A stretch of DNA of 64,000 bases from CAVQWT01 sp963717705 (GTDB taxonomy: Bacteria; Pseudomonadota; Gammaproteobacteria; Burkholderiales; Casimicrobiaceae): positions 806,001-870,000 of the forward strand of contig CAVQWT010000005.1 of the NCBI GenBank assembly GCA_963717705.1, written 5' to 3'. Shown piece by piece: positions 9,068-17,601 of this stretch. Each line of letters starts with the position of its first letter. The stretch's first letter is position 1. Both the position numbers and the translations under genes were made by a program. The notes beneath the pieces were generated by a model, which saw nothing but the letters and a program-made list of their open reading frames with translations, had not been told where the DNA came from and searched no databases.

Positions 9068-9885
9068 TGCCGGGCGGTGCGTCGGTTCGGCGGCGGCGCG
9101 CCGTCGTCGCTGGTGCGCCATGGATTGATGTCGACGCCGCCGCGGCGCGTGAACCGCGCGTGGACGGCGAGCGCCTGCGGACGGCAGCGGGTCCAGACGT
9201 CGACGAAGATCCGCTCGACGCAGTGCTCGTGGAAGCCGGGATGGCCGCGGAACGAGACCAGGTAGCGCAGCAGGCGCGCGCGATCGAGCGCGTGACCCCA
9301 ATGCCGGATCTGCACGCTGGCGAAGTCGGGCTGCCCGGTGACCGGACACAGCGACCGGAACAGGCGCGTGCGCAGCGTCTGCTCCACCACGGGACCGGCG
9401 GCGACCAGCAGCGAGGCGTCGGGCCCGCGGCCGTCGAAGACCGCAGGCAGGGCATCGAGGTCCTCGCCTTCCAGCTCGCCGTGCGGCAGCGCGGCAAACT
9501 CGTCGGGCCGGACCAGCTTCACGCCAACCGGCGCTCCGGCCGCGGCGGAGAGGTCGCGCGCCATCGCTGCACCCACCGCGGCGGCGTCGGCGAAACGGGA
9601 CAGGTTGAACGACGTCAGGTAGAGCTTGACCGACTTCGACTCGACGATGCGCGGCGAGTCGGCGGGCACCGAGAACGTGGCGATCGCGACCTGCGGCTTG
9701 CCCGCGGGGTCCAGCCACGACAGCTCGTAGGCATTCCAGACGTCGAAGCCCCGAAAGGGCAGCGCCGCCGCCAGACCCAGCTCCTGGCGCTGCGGCGCCC
9801 GATCGACCGGGAACAGCAGTCCGGGATCGTACGCGTCGGCGTACGTCGTTGCGTGTCCCAGCGGCGAGTCGTGAAGGTCCGTCAT
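9064..9885 (-). CDS. queF: NADPH-dependent 7-cyano-7-deazaguanine reductase QueF
   Basis: QueF reduces the nitrile preQ0 to preQ1 in queuosine tRNA modification. At 273 residues it is the two-module (type II, E. coli-like) form. It has the signature ESKSVKLYLTSFNLSRF and the nucleophilic Cys in RSLCPVTGQPDFASVQI, followed by YLVSFRGHPGFHEHCVE. The N-terminal module keeps PLGHATTYADAYDPGLLFPV. Translation is coupled to guaD by an ATGA overlap. The gene lies just downstream of an inverted-repeat element that separates it from murA. Confidence 0.96.
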   Translation of the reverse strand: MTDLHDSPLGHATTYADAYDPGLLFPVDRAPQRQELGLAAALPFRGFDVWNAYELSWLDPAGKPQVAIATFSVPADSPRIVESKSVKLYLTSFNLSRFADAAAVGAAMARDLSAAAGAPVGVKLVRPDEFAALPHGELEGEDLDALPAVFDGRGPDASLLVAAGPVVEQTLRTRLFRSLCPVTGQPDFASVQIRHWGHALDRARLLRYLVSFRGHPGFHEHCVERIFVDVWTRCRPQALAVHARFTRRGGVDINPWRTSDDGAPPPNRRTARQ

Positions 9886-9888
9886 GAG

Positions 9889-10113
9889 TTGGGGTCAGGT
9901 CACATTTTGGACGCGCCGGGTCCTCGCCGCCTCAAGCCGACCCACGCTGCCGCAGGAGATCACGGCAATTCCCGCATTCTCGCGGGTACGGACGAAGCCG
10001 GCAATCCAACTTACGGATGATCGACGTCTCGCCGCCGCGGATCGATACTGGGGAAGGCATGCGCAAAGCCCCGGTGCAGGCGGGGCTTTGTCCATAATTG
10101 GACCTGACCCCAA
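9889..10113. repeat. Short element bounded by inverted repeats (MITE-like)
   Basis: A 225-bp segment between murA and queF is bounded by perfect 13-nt inverted ends, TTGGGGTCAGGTC at 9889-9901 and its complement at 10101-10113. The match continues imperfectly for about 11 further bases, ending in TGGAC. The interior holds no recognisable gene. Its antisense frame ends near the left repeat but matches nothing I know. The ends share GGGTCAG with the repeats at 40833-41001. This looks like a small non-autonomous or remnant mobile element. No target-site duplication is obvious. Confidence 0.6.
10064..10090. terminator. Strong hairpin inside the murA-queF element
   Basis: The stem CAAAGCCCC (10064-10072) pairs perfectly with GGGGCTTTG (10082-10090) around a 9-nt loop. 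There is no long T-tract on either strand, so an intrinsic terminator is only possible, not shown. Read on the minus strand it lies just downstream of murA and could reduce transcription into queF, guaD and the his genes. Confidence 0.4.
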
Positions 10114-10120
10114 TCGGGGT

Positions 10121-11374
10121 TCAGCGGATGCGGCGGATGGATGCGCCCAGGGCGCCGAGCTTTTCCTCGATCCGTTCATAGCCGCGGTCGAGGTGGTAGA
10201 TGCGGTCGATGGTCGTCGCGCCCTCGGCCATGAGGCCGGCAATGACCAGGCACGCCGAAGCCCGCAGGTCGGTGGCCATGACGTCGGCACCGGTCAGCTT
10301 GCCGACGCCGCGCACGATGGCCGAATTGCCTTCAACGTCGATGTCCGCACCCAGGCGCACCAGCTCCTGGACGTGCATCATCCGGTTCTCGAAGATCGTC
10401 TCGGTGATGATCGACGTACCGTCCGCGCGCGCAGCCAGCGCCATCATCTGCGCCTGCATGTCGGTCGGAAACGCCGGATACGGCGCGGTGCGAAGGTTGA
10501 ACGCCTTCAGCGGCCCGCGCCGCGAAACGCGGATGGTGTCGGGACCCGCCACGACCTCGGCCCCGGCTTCGCGCAGCTTGTCGAGCACCGCGTCGAGCGC
10601 GTTGCCGGCTGCACCCTCGACCGTGGCGTCGCCGCCGGTCGCGGCGACCGCCGCGAGGAACGTCCCCGTCTCGATCCGGTCCGGCATGATCGCGTGGGTC
10701 GCGCCCGCAAGCCGCGGTACGCCCTCGATCACGATGCGATCGGTGCCGGCGCCGGAGATCCGCGCGCCCATCGCGATCAGGCAGTGCGCGAGATCGGTGA
10801 CCTCCGGCTCGCGCGCCGCATTCTCGAGCGTGGTCGTGCCCTCCGCCAGCGTCGCCGCCATCAGGAGATTCTCGGTGCCGGTCACGGTGACGAGGTCGAA
10901 CGCGAAGCGCGTGCCCTTGAGCCGCGTGGCGCGCGCATTGATGTAGCCGTGCTCGAGGTCGATCTCCGCGCCCATCGCCTGCAGTCCCTTGACGTGCTGG
11001 TCGACCGGGCGCAGCCCGATCGCGCAGCCGCCGGGCAGCGACACCCGCGCCTCGCCGCAGCGCGCGAGCAGCGGCCCAAGCGCCAGGATCGACGCGCGCA
11101 TCGTCTTCACCAGCTCGTAGGGCGCGAGCGGCCAGTCGATGCGGCCAGCGTCGAGCGCCACGGCGCCGGGCGTGCGCGCATCGAGCCGCACGCCCATCTG
11201 CGCGAGCAGCGTCTGCATCGTCCGCACGTCGTTGAGCTGCGGCACGTTGGTCAGCACCAGCGGCTCGGGCGACAGCAGAGAGGCGCAAAGGATCGGCAGC
11301 GCCGCGTTCTTGGCGCCGGAAACGCGCACGCGACCGGCGAGCGGCCGGCCTCCTTCGATGACGAGCTTGTCCAT
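10121..11374 (-). CDS. murA: UDP-N-acetylglucosamine 1-carboxyvinyltransferase MurA
   Basis: MurA adds enolpyruvate from PEP to UDP-GlcNAc, the first committed step of peptidoglycan synthesis, in the cytoplasm. The 417-residue protein starts MDKLVIEGGRPLAGRVRVSG and has the catalytic Cys117 in the SLPGGCAIGLRPVDQH loop. Cys here, rather than Asp, predicts ordinary fosfomycin sensitivity. Other conserved parts are SGAKNAALPI and YPAFPTDMQAQ. The ibaG gene lies 107 nt upstream, the same pairing seen in E. coli. Confidence 0.97.
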   Translation of the reverse strand: MDKLVIEGGRPLAGRVRVSGAKNAALPILCASLLSPEPLVLTNVPQLNDVRTMQTLLAQMGVRLDARTPGAVALDAGRIDWPLAPYELVKTMRASILALGPLLARCGEARVSLPGGCAIGLRPVDQHVKGLQAMGAEIDLEHGYINARATRLKGTRFAFDLVTVTGTENLLMAATLAEGTTTLENAAREPEVTDLAHCLIAMGARISGAGTDRIVIEGVPRLAGATHAIMPDRIETGTFLAAVAATGGDATVEGAAGNALDAVLDKLREAGAEVVAGPDTIRVSRRGPLKAFNLRTAPYPAFPTDMQAQMMALAARADGTSIITETIFENRMMHVQELVRLGADIDVEGNSAIVRGVGKLTGADVMATDLRASACLVIAGLMAEGATTIDRIYHLDRGYERIEEKLGALGASIRRIR

Positions 11375-11481
11375 GGCTTCCGTTCAGTGGCGCGGCGGCG
11401 GCGCTGCGGGCACGATCGAAGCGGCGCCCGACCGCAACGGGCCGGGACCGCAGTGCCGCGACCGCCGCGCCGCGAGCGGGC

Positions 11482-11733
11482 TCACTGGCCGCCCTGCCGT
11501 CGCTGCGCCCATTCGGCGGGGGTGAGCGTCGTCATCGACAGCGCGTGGATCTCCTCGCGCATGCGGTCTCCCAGCGTCGCGTAGACGAGCTGGTGGCGGC
11601 GCACGCGCGTCGCGCCGTCGAACGCCGCGGCGACGATCAGCGCCTCGAAGTGGTGGCCGTCGCCGGCGACCTCGACGTGGTCGCAGGAGAGTCCGTCGCG
11701 GATGGAGGCGGTAATCGATTCGGGGGTGACCAT
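11482..11733 (-). CDS. ibaG: BolA/IbaG-family protein
   Basis: This is an 83-residue BolA-family protein. It has the class II KH-like fold, with HVEVAGDGHHFEALIVAAAF, then RRHQLVYATLGDRMREEIHALSM. The invariant C-terminal His is in EEIHALS. Adjacency to murA identifies it as the IbaG (YrbA) type. IbaG proteins bind Fe-S clusters together with monothiol glutaredoxins and affect acid resistance and envelope traits. Only 8 nt separate it from the upstream ABC permease gene. Confidence 0.9.
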   Translation of the reverse strand: MVTPESITASIRDGLSCDHVEVAGDGHHFEALIVAAAFDGATRVRRHQLVYATLGDRMREEIHALSMTTLTPAEWAQRRQGGQ

Positions 11734-11741
11734 GTGCCTTC

Positions 11742-12518
11742 TCAGGAGCGCAGTTTCCAGCCGGATTTGAGGAGCGCGAGCGCGACCAGGGTCAGCACCG
11801 CGCAGAATGCGCCGACGACGGCGAGGCTGCCGAGCGGCGGAACGTCGGACAGACCGAAGAAGCCGTAGCGGAAACCGTCGATCATATAAAAGAACGGGTT
11901 CGCGTGCGAGAGCCCCTGCCAGAAAGGCGGCAGTGACTTGATCGAATAGAACACGCCGGAGAGGAACGTCGCCGGCACGATGATGAAGTTCTGGAAGGCG
12001 GCGAGCTGGTCAAACTTGTCCGCCCAGATGCCGGCGATCAGCCCCATCGTCGCCAGGATGCAGCTGCCCAGGAGGGCGAAGGCCAGCGCCCACATCGGGT
12101 GCGCCAGCCTCAGCGTCGACGGATCGAACCAGACGGTGATCACGAACACGCACAGCCCGACCGCGAGCCCGCGGACCATCGCGCCGGCGACGTACGCGAT
12201 GTAGAGATCGAGGGGCGACAGCGGCGGCAAAAGCACGAAGATGATGTTGCCGTTGATCTTCGACTGGATCAGCGACGACGAGCTGTTGGCGAACGAGTTC
12301 TGCAGCACCGACATCATCACCAGGCCGGGAATCAGGAACGCCGTGTAGCGCACCCTGCCCTCGAACACCGCGACGTGCGCCTCCAGCACGTGCGAGAAGA
12401 TCAGCAGGTACAGGAGCGCCGTGAGCACCGGCGCCGCGATCGTCTGGAAGCTCACCTTCCAGAAGCGCAGCAGCTCCTTGTAGAGCAGCGTGCGCCAGCC
12501 GCCGCGCAGCGTCGTCAC
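11742..12518 (-). CDS. ABC-2 type exporter permease (YadH-like)
   Basis: This 258-residue inner-membrane permease of the ABC-2 family has about six hydrophobic segments, a long first helix after FWKVSFQTIAAPVLTALLYL and the conserved SHANPFFYMIDGFRYGFFG near the C-terminus. Only the ATPase partner and this permease are present, so the exporter should be a dimer of each. GTG at 12518 overlaps the ATPase stop (GTGA). The gene pair is a fixed neighbour of mlaB and ibaG in Betaproteobacteria. The substrate is unknown. Confidence 0.9.
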   Translation of the reverse strand: MTTLRGGWRTLLYKELLRFWKVSFQTIAAPVLTALLYLLIFSHVLEAHVAVFEGRVRYTAFLIPGLVMMSVLQNSFANSSSSLIQSKINGNIIFVLLPPLSPLDLYIAYVAGAMVRGLAVGLCVFVITVWFDPSTLRLAHPMWALAFALLGSCILATMGLIAGIWADKFDQLAAFQNFIIVPATFLSGVFYSIKSLPPFWQGLSHANPFFYMIDGFRYGFFGLSDVPPLGSLAVVGAFCAVLTLVALALLKSGWKLRS

Positions 12519-13507
12519 GGCGTGCCGCCGGCGCCGCCGATCCGGTCGTCCGGGCCGCCGGTTGCCGCCCGGGCGGCGCTGCCGGCGCCGGCGCGAATCC
12601 CGGCGGAGGGATCGCCGTGGCTGCCGACCAGCCGCAGGAACACCTGCTCGAGGTCGGTCTCCTCCAGCGCGAGCTCGTCGACCGCGATGCCCTCTACGCG
12701 CAGCGCCCGCAGCAGGTCCTCGAGCTCGTCGTAGCGGTCGAGCCCGATGCAGTGCACGGCCCCCTCGCGCCGCAGCACCCGCGCCTGCCACGTCGCGGGC
12801 ACGCGCGCCGCGCCGAGCCGCACCGTCAGCCCGGCGAAGCGGGACAGCAGGTTCTGCGTGGTGTCGAGCGCCACGATGCGGCCGCTCTTCATCATCGCGA
12901 TGCGGGCGCACAGGGCCTCGGCTTCCTCGAGGTAGTGCGTCGTCAGGATGATCGTGTGGCCGTCCGCGTTGAGCTTGCGGATGAACGCCCACAGGCTCTG
13001 CCGCAGCTCGACGTCGACGCCCGCCGTCGGCTCGTCCAGTACGATCACCGGAGGCCGATGCACCAGCGCCTGCCCCACCAGCACGCGGCGCTTCATGCCG
13101 CCGGACAGCGTCCGCATGTTGGCGTCGGCCTTCGCGGTGAGATCCAGGTGATGCAGGATCTCGTCGATCCAGTCGTCGTTCCGTGCGAGGCCGAAATAGC
13201 CGGACTGGATCGCCAGCGTCTCGCGGACGGTGAAGAAAGGATCGAGCACCAGTTCCTGCGGCACGACGCCGAGCGCGCGCCGCGCGGCGCGGTAGTCGGC
13301 GACGACGTCGTGCCCCATGATCCGGGCCGACCCCTCGTCGGCGCGGACCAGCCCCGCGAGCACCGAGATCAGCGTCGTCTTGCCGGCGCCGTTCGGGCCC
13401 AGCAGCCCGAAGAACTCGCCCTGCGCGACGGAGAGGTCGATGCCCGCCAGCGCCTGCACCTGTCCGAAGCGGCGGGCGACGCGAACGACTTCGACGGCGG
13501 GGGTCAT
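12515..13507 (-). CDS. ABC transporter ATP-binding protein (YadG-like)
   Basis: This is the ATPase for the adjacent permease. The 330-residue protein has Walker A GLLGPNGAGKTTLIS, signature MRTLSGGMKRRVLVGQALVH, Walker B VIVLDEPTAGVD and the switch His in LTTHYLEEAEAL. The roughly 35-residue Gly/Ala-rich tail after FLRLVGSHGD is unusual and probably disordered. The gene sits 57 nt downstream of mlaB, within the Mla-murA run, which suggests but does not prove a link to envelope lipid or polysaccharide export. Confidence 0.92.
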   Translation of the reverse strand: MTPAVEVVRVARRFGQVQALAGIDLSVAQGEFFGLLGPNGAGKTTLISVLAGLVRADEGSARIMGHDVVADYRAARRALGVVPQELVLDPFFTVRETLAIQSGYFGLARNDDWIDEILHHLDLTAKADANMRTLSGGMKRRVLVGQALVHRPPVIVLDEPTAGVDVELRQSLWAFIRKLNADGHTIILTTHYLEEAEALCARIAMMKSGRIVALDTTQNLLSRFAGLTVRLGAARVPATWQARVLRREGAVHCIGLDRYDELEDLLRALRVEGIAVDELALEETDLEQVFLRLVGSHGDPSAGIRAGAGSAARAATGGPDDRIGGAGGTP

Positions 13508-13564
13508 GGGCGGGTGGTCGGACGGCGGCGAGGCCGGCGGCGGCGCGCGAGCGCCGCGGTCGGA

Positions 13565-13894
13565 CTAGGGTGCGAGCAGCTCGTCGACTCCGTAGAGCAC
13601 GGCCAGCGTCGCCAGCGGCGCCGGCACGTTGACGAACTTGAGGTGGCGACCCTCGTCGCGCGCACGCCGCGCGAACGACAGCAGCGTCGCCACCGCGGCG
13701 GAGTCGACGCTGGTGAGCCCGCCGCAGTCGACCTGTCCCGACGTCGGCAGCGGCAACTCGCGCGCGACTTCCGCGACCCCGCCCGCATCGGCCATGCCGA
13801 GCGGCCCGGTGAGCACCCAGACGGCGCAGTCGTGGGTCGCCGCGACCGTGCCGGAGCCCTCCACGATCGGGCCGGCGGCGCAGGCGATGCTCAC
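13565..13894 (-). CDS. mlaB: Mla system STAS-domain protein MlaB
   Basis: MlaB is the small cytoplasmic STAS subunit that binds the MlaF ATPase and supports assembly of the MlaFEDB complex. The 109-residue protein contains VDCGGLTSVDSAAVATLLSF, the STAS core with the Ser/Asp loop. GTG at 13894 overlaps the mlaC stop (GTGA). Position at the end of the mla genes supports the call, since STAS domains alone are not specific. Confidence 0.87.
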   Translation of the reverse strand: MSIACAAGPIVEGSGTVAATHDCAVWVLTGPLGMADAGGVAEVARELPLPTSGQVDCGGLTSVDSAAVATLLSFARRARDEGRHLKFVNVPAPLATLAVLYGVDELLAP

Positions 13895-14529
13895 TTGCCG
13901 GCCGCTCCCTTGTTCTTGTCGGTGAGCGTCCGGATCAGGCCGTCGATGCCGCCGGAGCGGATCTGCTCGTTGAACTCGTCCCGGTAGTTGGTCACCAGCG
14001 ACACCCCGCCGACTATGACGTCGTAGGCCTTCCAGCCGTCGCCGAACTTCTCCATACCGTAATCGATCTGCACCGACTGCTGCCCGGGCCGGACGACTTC
14101 GGTCCGCACGATCACGTCGGTCGCCTTGTCCTCGGCGCGCAGCGGCTTGTAGCTGATCTGCTGGTCGCGGTACTGGTTGAGCGCGCCGGCGTAGGTGCGC
14201 ACCAGCAGCGACTGGAACTCGGCGGTCAGCCGCTGCTGCTGCTCGGGAGTGGCCTGCCGCCAGTTCCGTCCCATCGCCAGCGCCGTCATCCGGGTGAAAT
14301 CGAAATTGGGCAGCAGCTTCGACTCGACGACCTCGCGGGTGCGCGCCTGGTCGCCGGCCTGGACCTTGGGATCGGTCTTGATGATCTGCAGGACTTCCTG
14401 CTGCACGCGCTTGACCATGGCGTCGGGCGCTTCCTGCGCGCGCACCGGCGAGGCGGCCGCGGCGAGCGCGAGCGCGGCGATGGCCACAACGGAGGCGAGG
14501 GCACGGCGGGAAAAGAAGGCAAGGCTCAT
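13891..14529 (-). CDS. mlaC: Periplasmic phospholipid-binding protein MlaC
   Basis: MlaC carries phospholipid across the periplasm between MlaA in the outer membrane and MlaFEDB in the inner membrane. The 212-residue protein has a signal peptide ending near ASPVRAQEA, then the MlaC family pattern TREVVESKLLPNFDFTRMTA, MGRNWRQATPEQQQRL and GDGWKAYDVIVGGVSLVTNY. ATG at 14529 lies 4 nt after the mlaA stop. Confidence 0.95.
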   Translation of the reverse strand: MSLAFFSRRALASVVAIAALALAAAASPVRAQEAPDAMVKRVQQEVLQIIKTDPKVQAGDQARTREVVESKLLPNFDFTRMTALAMGRNWRQATPEQQQRLTAEFQSLLVRTYAGALNQYRDQQISYKPLRAEDKATDVIVRTEVVRPGQQSVQIDYGMEKFGDGWKAYDVIVGGVSLVTNYRDEFNEQIRSGGIDGLIRTLTDKNKGAAGK

Positions 14530-14533
14530 GGCG

Positions 14534-15265
14534 TCATTCGTCCTCGGTTTCGGGCGCCGGCTTGCCGTCGCGGACCAGGTATTCGCGCCGCTGCAGATAA
14601 GCCCGGCGCACGAAGGTGTAGCGGTCGAGCGCTGCCTGGTCGACCAGCTTGCTGGTGCCGACGATCAGCGCGTTCTCGTTGACCCAGGCCATGCCCCAGA
14701 CGACGTTGCGCACGGGGATGTCGGGAATGAAGCCGGTGGGGGTCGTGAAGGCCCGGATCAGGAAGCCCGTGCCGTCGCGGAACGTCGACGGTCCGAACAG
14801 CGGCACGAACAGGTAGGGTCCCTGCGGGATGCCCCAGACGCCGAAGGTCTGGCCGAAGTCCTCGTCGACCTTGGGTATGCCGGCTTCCGACGCGATGTCG
14901 ATGAGCCCGCCCAGCCCGAACCCGGTGTTGACCATCACCCGCCCGAGGCTGTTGCCGAAATCGTCGGGCTTGCCCTGCAGCGCCGAGTTGATCGCCGAGT
15001 ACAGATCGTCGATGTTGCCGAAGAAGTTGGACACGACGCGGCGCACCGGCTCGGGGGTGTAGTCGACGTAGACCTGGATCGCCGGCCGGATGATGGCACC
15101 GTCGATCGCCTCGTGGACGTCGAACGCGACCCGGTTGGCCGGCTCGAAGGGGTCGCCCCGCATCGACGTCGTCGCGCAGCCGGCGAGCAGCACCGCGGCG
15201 GCGAGCGCCAGCGCGCGGGCCGCCGCCCGCCCTCCCGGACGCACCGTACGCGCGCCGGCGATCAC
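14534..15265 (-). CDS. mlaA: Outer-membrane lipoprotein MlaA (VacJ)
   Basis: MlaA removes misplaced phospholipid from the outer leaflet of the outer membrane. The 243-residue precursor has a lipobox LLAGC after an Arg-rich start. Family blocks follow: DPFEPANRVAFDVHEAIDG, DDLYSAINSALQGKPDD, GIPKVDEDFGQTFGVWGI and YLFVPLFGPSTFRDGTG. GTG at 15265 overlaps the mlaD stop (GTGA). In many Betaproteobacteria mlaA lies inside the mla operon, as here, while in E. coli it is separate. Confidence 0.95.
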   Translation of the reverse strand: MIAGARTVRPGGRAAARALALAAAVLLAGCATTSMRGDPFEPANRVAFDVHEAIDGAIIRPAIQVYVDYTPEPVRRVVSNFFGNIDDLYSAINSALQGKPDDFGNSLGRVMVNTGFGLGGLIDIASEAGIPKVDEDFGQTFGVWGIPQGPYLFVPLFGPSTFRDGTGFLIRAFTTPTGFIPDIPVRNVVWGMAWVNENALIVGTSKLVDQAALDRYTFVRRAYLQRREYLVRDGKPAPETEDE

Positions 15266-15729
15266 TTGCCGCTCCCGTCGGCCGCGCGGTCGAACAGGAA
15301 CTGGCCGATGAGCTTCTCCAGCACCACCGCCGACTGCGTCTTGCTGATGCGCCCGCCTTCGGCCAGCGTCTTGGTGTCGCCGCCGGTGTCGAGTCCGATG
15401 TAGACCTCGCCGAGCAGCCCCGACGTCAGGATCGACGCGATCGTGTCCGCGGTGAACTCGTAGCCGTTGTCGATCTTCATCGTCACCACCGCCTGGAAGG
15501 TCTTGGGGTCGAGCCGGATCTTCTCGACCCGGCCGACGGCGACGCCGGCAGCCTTTACCGGCGCCCGCAGCTTGAGGCCCCCGATGTTGTCGAACGGCGC
15601 CTCGATGCGGTAGCCCGGGGTGCTGCCGACGTTGGTCAGGTTCCCGACCTTGAGCGCGAGGAACAGGATCGCGCCAAAGCCCAGGGCAACGAAGATGCCG
15701 ACCCAGAGGTCGATGGTCGAGCGGTTCAT
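15262..15729 (-). CDS. mlaD: Mla MCE-domain substrate-binding protein MlaD
   Basis: MlaD is anchored in the inner membrane by one N-terminal helix (LWVGIFVALGFGAILFLALK) and forms the hexameric lipid-binding MCE ring in the periplasm. The 155-residue protein has the MCE pattern APFDNIGGLKLRAPVKAAGV and ILTSGLLGEVYIGLDTGGD. The family length is 150-185. It lies between mlaE (22 nt gap) and mlaA (overlap). Confidence 0.95.
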   Translation of the reverse strand: MNRSTIDLWVGIFVALGFGAILFLALKVGNLTNVGSTPGYRIEAPFDNIGGLKLRAPVKAAGVAVGRVEKIRLDPKTFQAVVTMKIDNGYEFTADTIASILTSGLLGEVYIGLDTGGDTKTLAEGGRISKTQSAVVLEKLIGQFLFDRAADGSGK

Positions 15730-15751
15730 GCGGACAGCTCCTTCCGGGCGT

Positions 15752-16564
15752 TCAAGATACGCCCCGGAACATGAAGACGGTGAGGATGAAGTCGAGCGCC
15801 AGGATCGCGAGCGAGCTCTCGACGACGGTGCGCGTCGTCGCGCTCGAGACCCCCTCCGCGGTCGGCTTGGCGACGTAGCCCTCGAACACGGCGATCAGGC
15901 TGACCGCGGTTCCGAAAACGACGCTCTTGATGATCCCGTTGACCACGTCGGTGCGGACGTCGACCGCCGCCTGCATGTTGCCCCAGAACGCCCCGGGGTC
16001 GATGCCGATGAGGCGCACGCCGACCAGGTAGGCGCCGTAGACGCCCATGGTCGAGAACAGCGCCGCGAGCAGCGGCATCGAGATCACGCCGCCCCAGAAC
16101 CTCGGCGCGACGACGCGCGCGAGCGGATCCACGGCCATCATCTCCATCGCCGAGAGCTGCTCGGTGGTCTTCATCAGCCCGATCTCGGCGGTGATCGCGC
16201 TGCCGGCGCGGCTGGCGAACAGCAGTCCCGCGACGACCGGCCCGAGCTCCCGCACCAGCGACAGCGCCACCAGCACGCCGAGCGAGTCGTCGGCCCCGTA
16301 GCGGTTCAGCACGTCGTAGCCCTGCAGCGCGAGGACCATGCCGACGAAGAGACCCGAGACCAGGATGATCACCAGCGACAGCACGCCCGAGAAGTAGATC
16401 TCGCGCAGCGTCAGGTGGATCCGGCGGAACGCCGCCGGCGTGTTCCAGGCGACGGCGCCGAAGAAGCGGGCGGCGTAGCCGAGCCGCGCGATCATGTCGA
16501 TCGTCCCGGCGCCGACGCGGCGCAGCACGCGGACGACGCCGTTGCCGATCTCAGCGACGGGCAT
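15752..16564 (-). CDS. mlaE: Mla permease MlaE
   Basis: MlaE is the integral inner-membrane permease of the phospholipid ABC transporter. The 270-residue protein has about five membrane segments. It contains the family block LVRELGPVVAGLLFASRAGS, followed by AEIGLMKTTEQLSAMEMMAV, and RFWGGVISMPLLAALFSTMG. ATG at 16564 gives MPVAEIGNGVVRVLRRVGAG and overlaps the mlaF 3' end by 14 nt, which suggests coupling. Confidence 0.95.
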   Translation of the reverse strand: MPVAEIGNGVVRVLRRVGAGTIDMIARLGYAARFFGAVAWNTPAAFRRIHLTLREIYFSGVLSLVIILVSGLFVGMVLALQGYDVLNRYGADDSLGVLVALSLVRELGPVVAGLLFASRAGSAITAEIGLMKTTEQLSAMEMMAVDPLARVVAPRFWGGVISMPLLAALFSTMGVYGAYLVGVRLIGIDPGAFWGNMQAAVDVRTDVVNGIIKSVVFGTAVSLIAVFEGYVAKPTAEGVSSATTRTVVESSLAILALDFILTVFMFRGVS

Positions 16565-17396
16565 AGAGATCCTCCTCGTACGGGCGCGCCGGGTAGTGGA
16601 ACGGCACCGGGCCGTCGGCCTCGCCGTCGACGAACTGCCGCACGAACGGGTCGCCGGAAGCACGCACCTCGTCGGGCGTCCCCTGCGCGACGATGCGTCC
16701 CGCGGAAACGAAGTACAGGTAGTCGACGATTTTCAGCGACTCGTAGACGTCGTGCGTGACCACCACCGAGGTGATGCCCAGCGCATCGTTCAGCTTGCGG
16801 ATCAGCTGGCCGACGACGCCCAGCGAGATGGGGTCGAGCCCGGCGAAGGGCTCGTCGTACATCACCAGCATCGGGTCCAGCGCGATGGCGCGGGCGAGCG
16901 CGACGCGACGCGCCATGCCGCCCGACAGCTCCGACGGCTTCAGCTCGGCGGCACCGCGCAGGCCCACCGCGTGCAGCTTCATCAGCACCAGGTCGCGGAT
17001 CAGCTCGTCCGGCAGCTCGGTGTGCTCGCGCATCGGGAAGGCGATGTTCTCGAACACCGTCATGTCGGTGAACAGCGCGCCGAACTGGAACAGCATGCCC
17101 AGCTTTCGGCGCATGGCGAAGAGCTCGTCGCGGTCGAGGTCCGGCACCGACTGGCCCGCCACGCTGACGCGGCCGGAATCCGGCCGCAGCTGCCCGCCGA
17201 TCAGGCGCAGGATCGTCGTCTTGCCGCAGCCCGATCCGCCCATGATCGCGACGACCTTCCCGCGCGGGATGATCATCGAGATGCCGTCGAGCACCGGCCG
17301 CCGGTCGTAGCCGAAGCTTACGTCGGCAAGTTCCACGGCGTGGTCGGGGCAGGAAGCTGAAGGCGCGAGTGCGGCCTGCGCGGCGGCGTTGGACAC
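16551..17396 (-). CDS. mlaF: Mla ATPase MlaF
   Basis: MlaF is the ATPase of the MlaFEDB lipid transporter. The 281-residue protein has Walker A IMGGSGCGKTTILRLIGG, signature SELSGGMARRVALARAIAL, Walker B MLVMYDEPFAGLDPIS and a His switch in VVTHDVYESL. The C-terminal extension ending in YEEDLYARR is characteristic of MlaF and contacts MlaB. The start is GTG at 17396. It begins the mla-murA-his run, so a promoter is expected in 17397-17601. Confidence 0.95.
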   Translation of the reverse strand: MSNAAAQAALAPSASCPDHAVELADVSFGYDRRPVLDGISMIIPRGKVVAIMGGSGCGKTTILRLIGGQLRPDSGRVSVAGQSVPDLDRDELFAMRRKLGMLFQFGALFTDMTVFENIAFPMREHTELPDELIRDLVLMKLHAVGLRGAAELKPSELSGGMARRVALARAIALDPMLVMYDEPFAGLDPISLGVVGQLIRKLNDALGITSVVVTHDVYESLKIVDYLYFVSAGRIVAQGTPDEVRASGDPFVRQFVDGEADGPVPFHYPARPYEEDLYARR

Positions 17397-17601
17397 GGGG
17401 AGACGAAGCCTGGGGTCGAGGTAAGCCGGCGATTGTATCCGGTCGTTCTCTCCCCTTCAATGACCCGCGGTCAGTTAGCCCCTTCGGCAGGTGGACGGCC
17501 CGCCCGCCTCGACCGACTGCCCGATCCCTCGGCCGGACCGCCCCCCCCCTTCGCCGACCGCCCCCCTTCGCCGGACGGCCCGTCCACCGTCCGCCGGCGC
17601 C
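17397..17601. other. kefB-mlaF intergenic region, C-rich tandem repeat
   Basis: This 205-nt gap on the minus-strand run is very C-rich on the plus strand. It holds two imperfect copies of GACCGCCCCCC followed by TTCGCC (about 17535-17573) and a short palindrome GGACGGCCCGTCC near 17573-17585. No gene, clear terminator with T-tract or -10/-35 pair stands out. The mla promoter should lie here. Confidence 0.5.

Noticed and set aside
9889..10120. Transposase fragment inside the murA-queF element
   Set aside because: A short antisense frame exists but shows no recognisable transposase motif.
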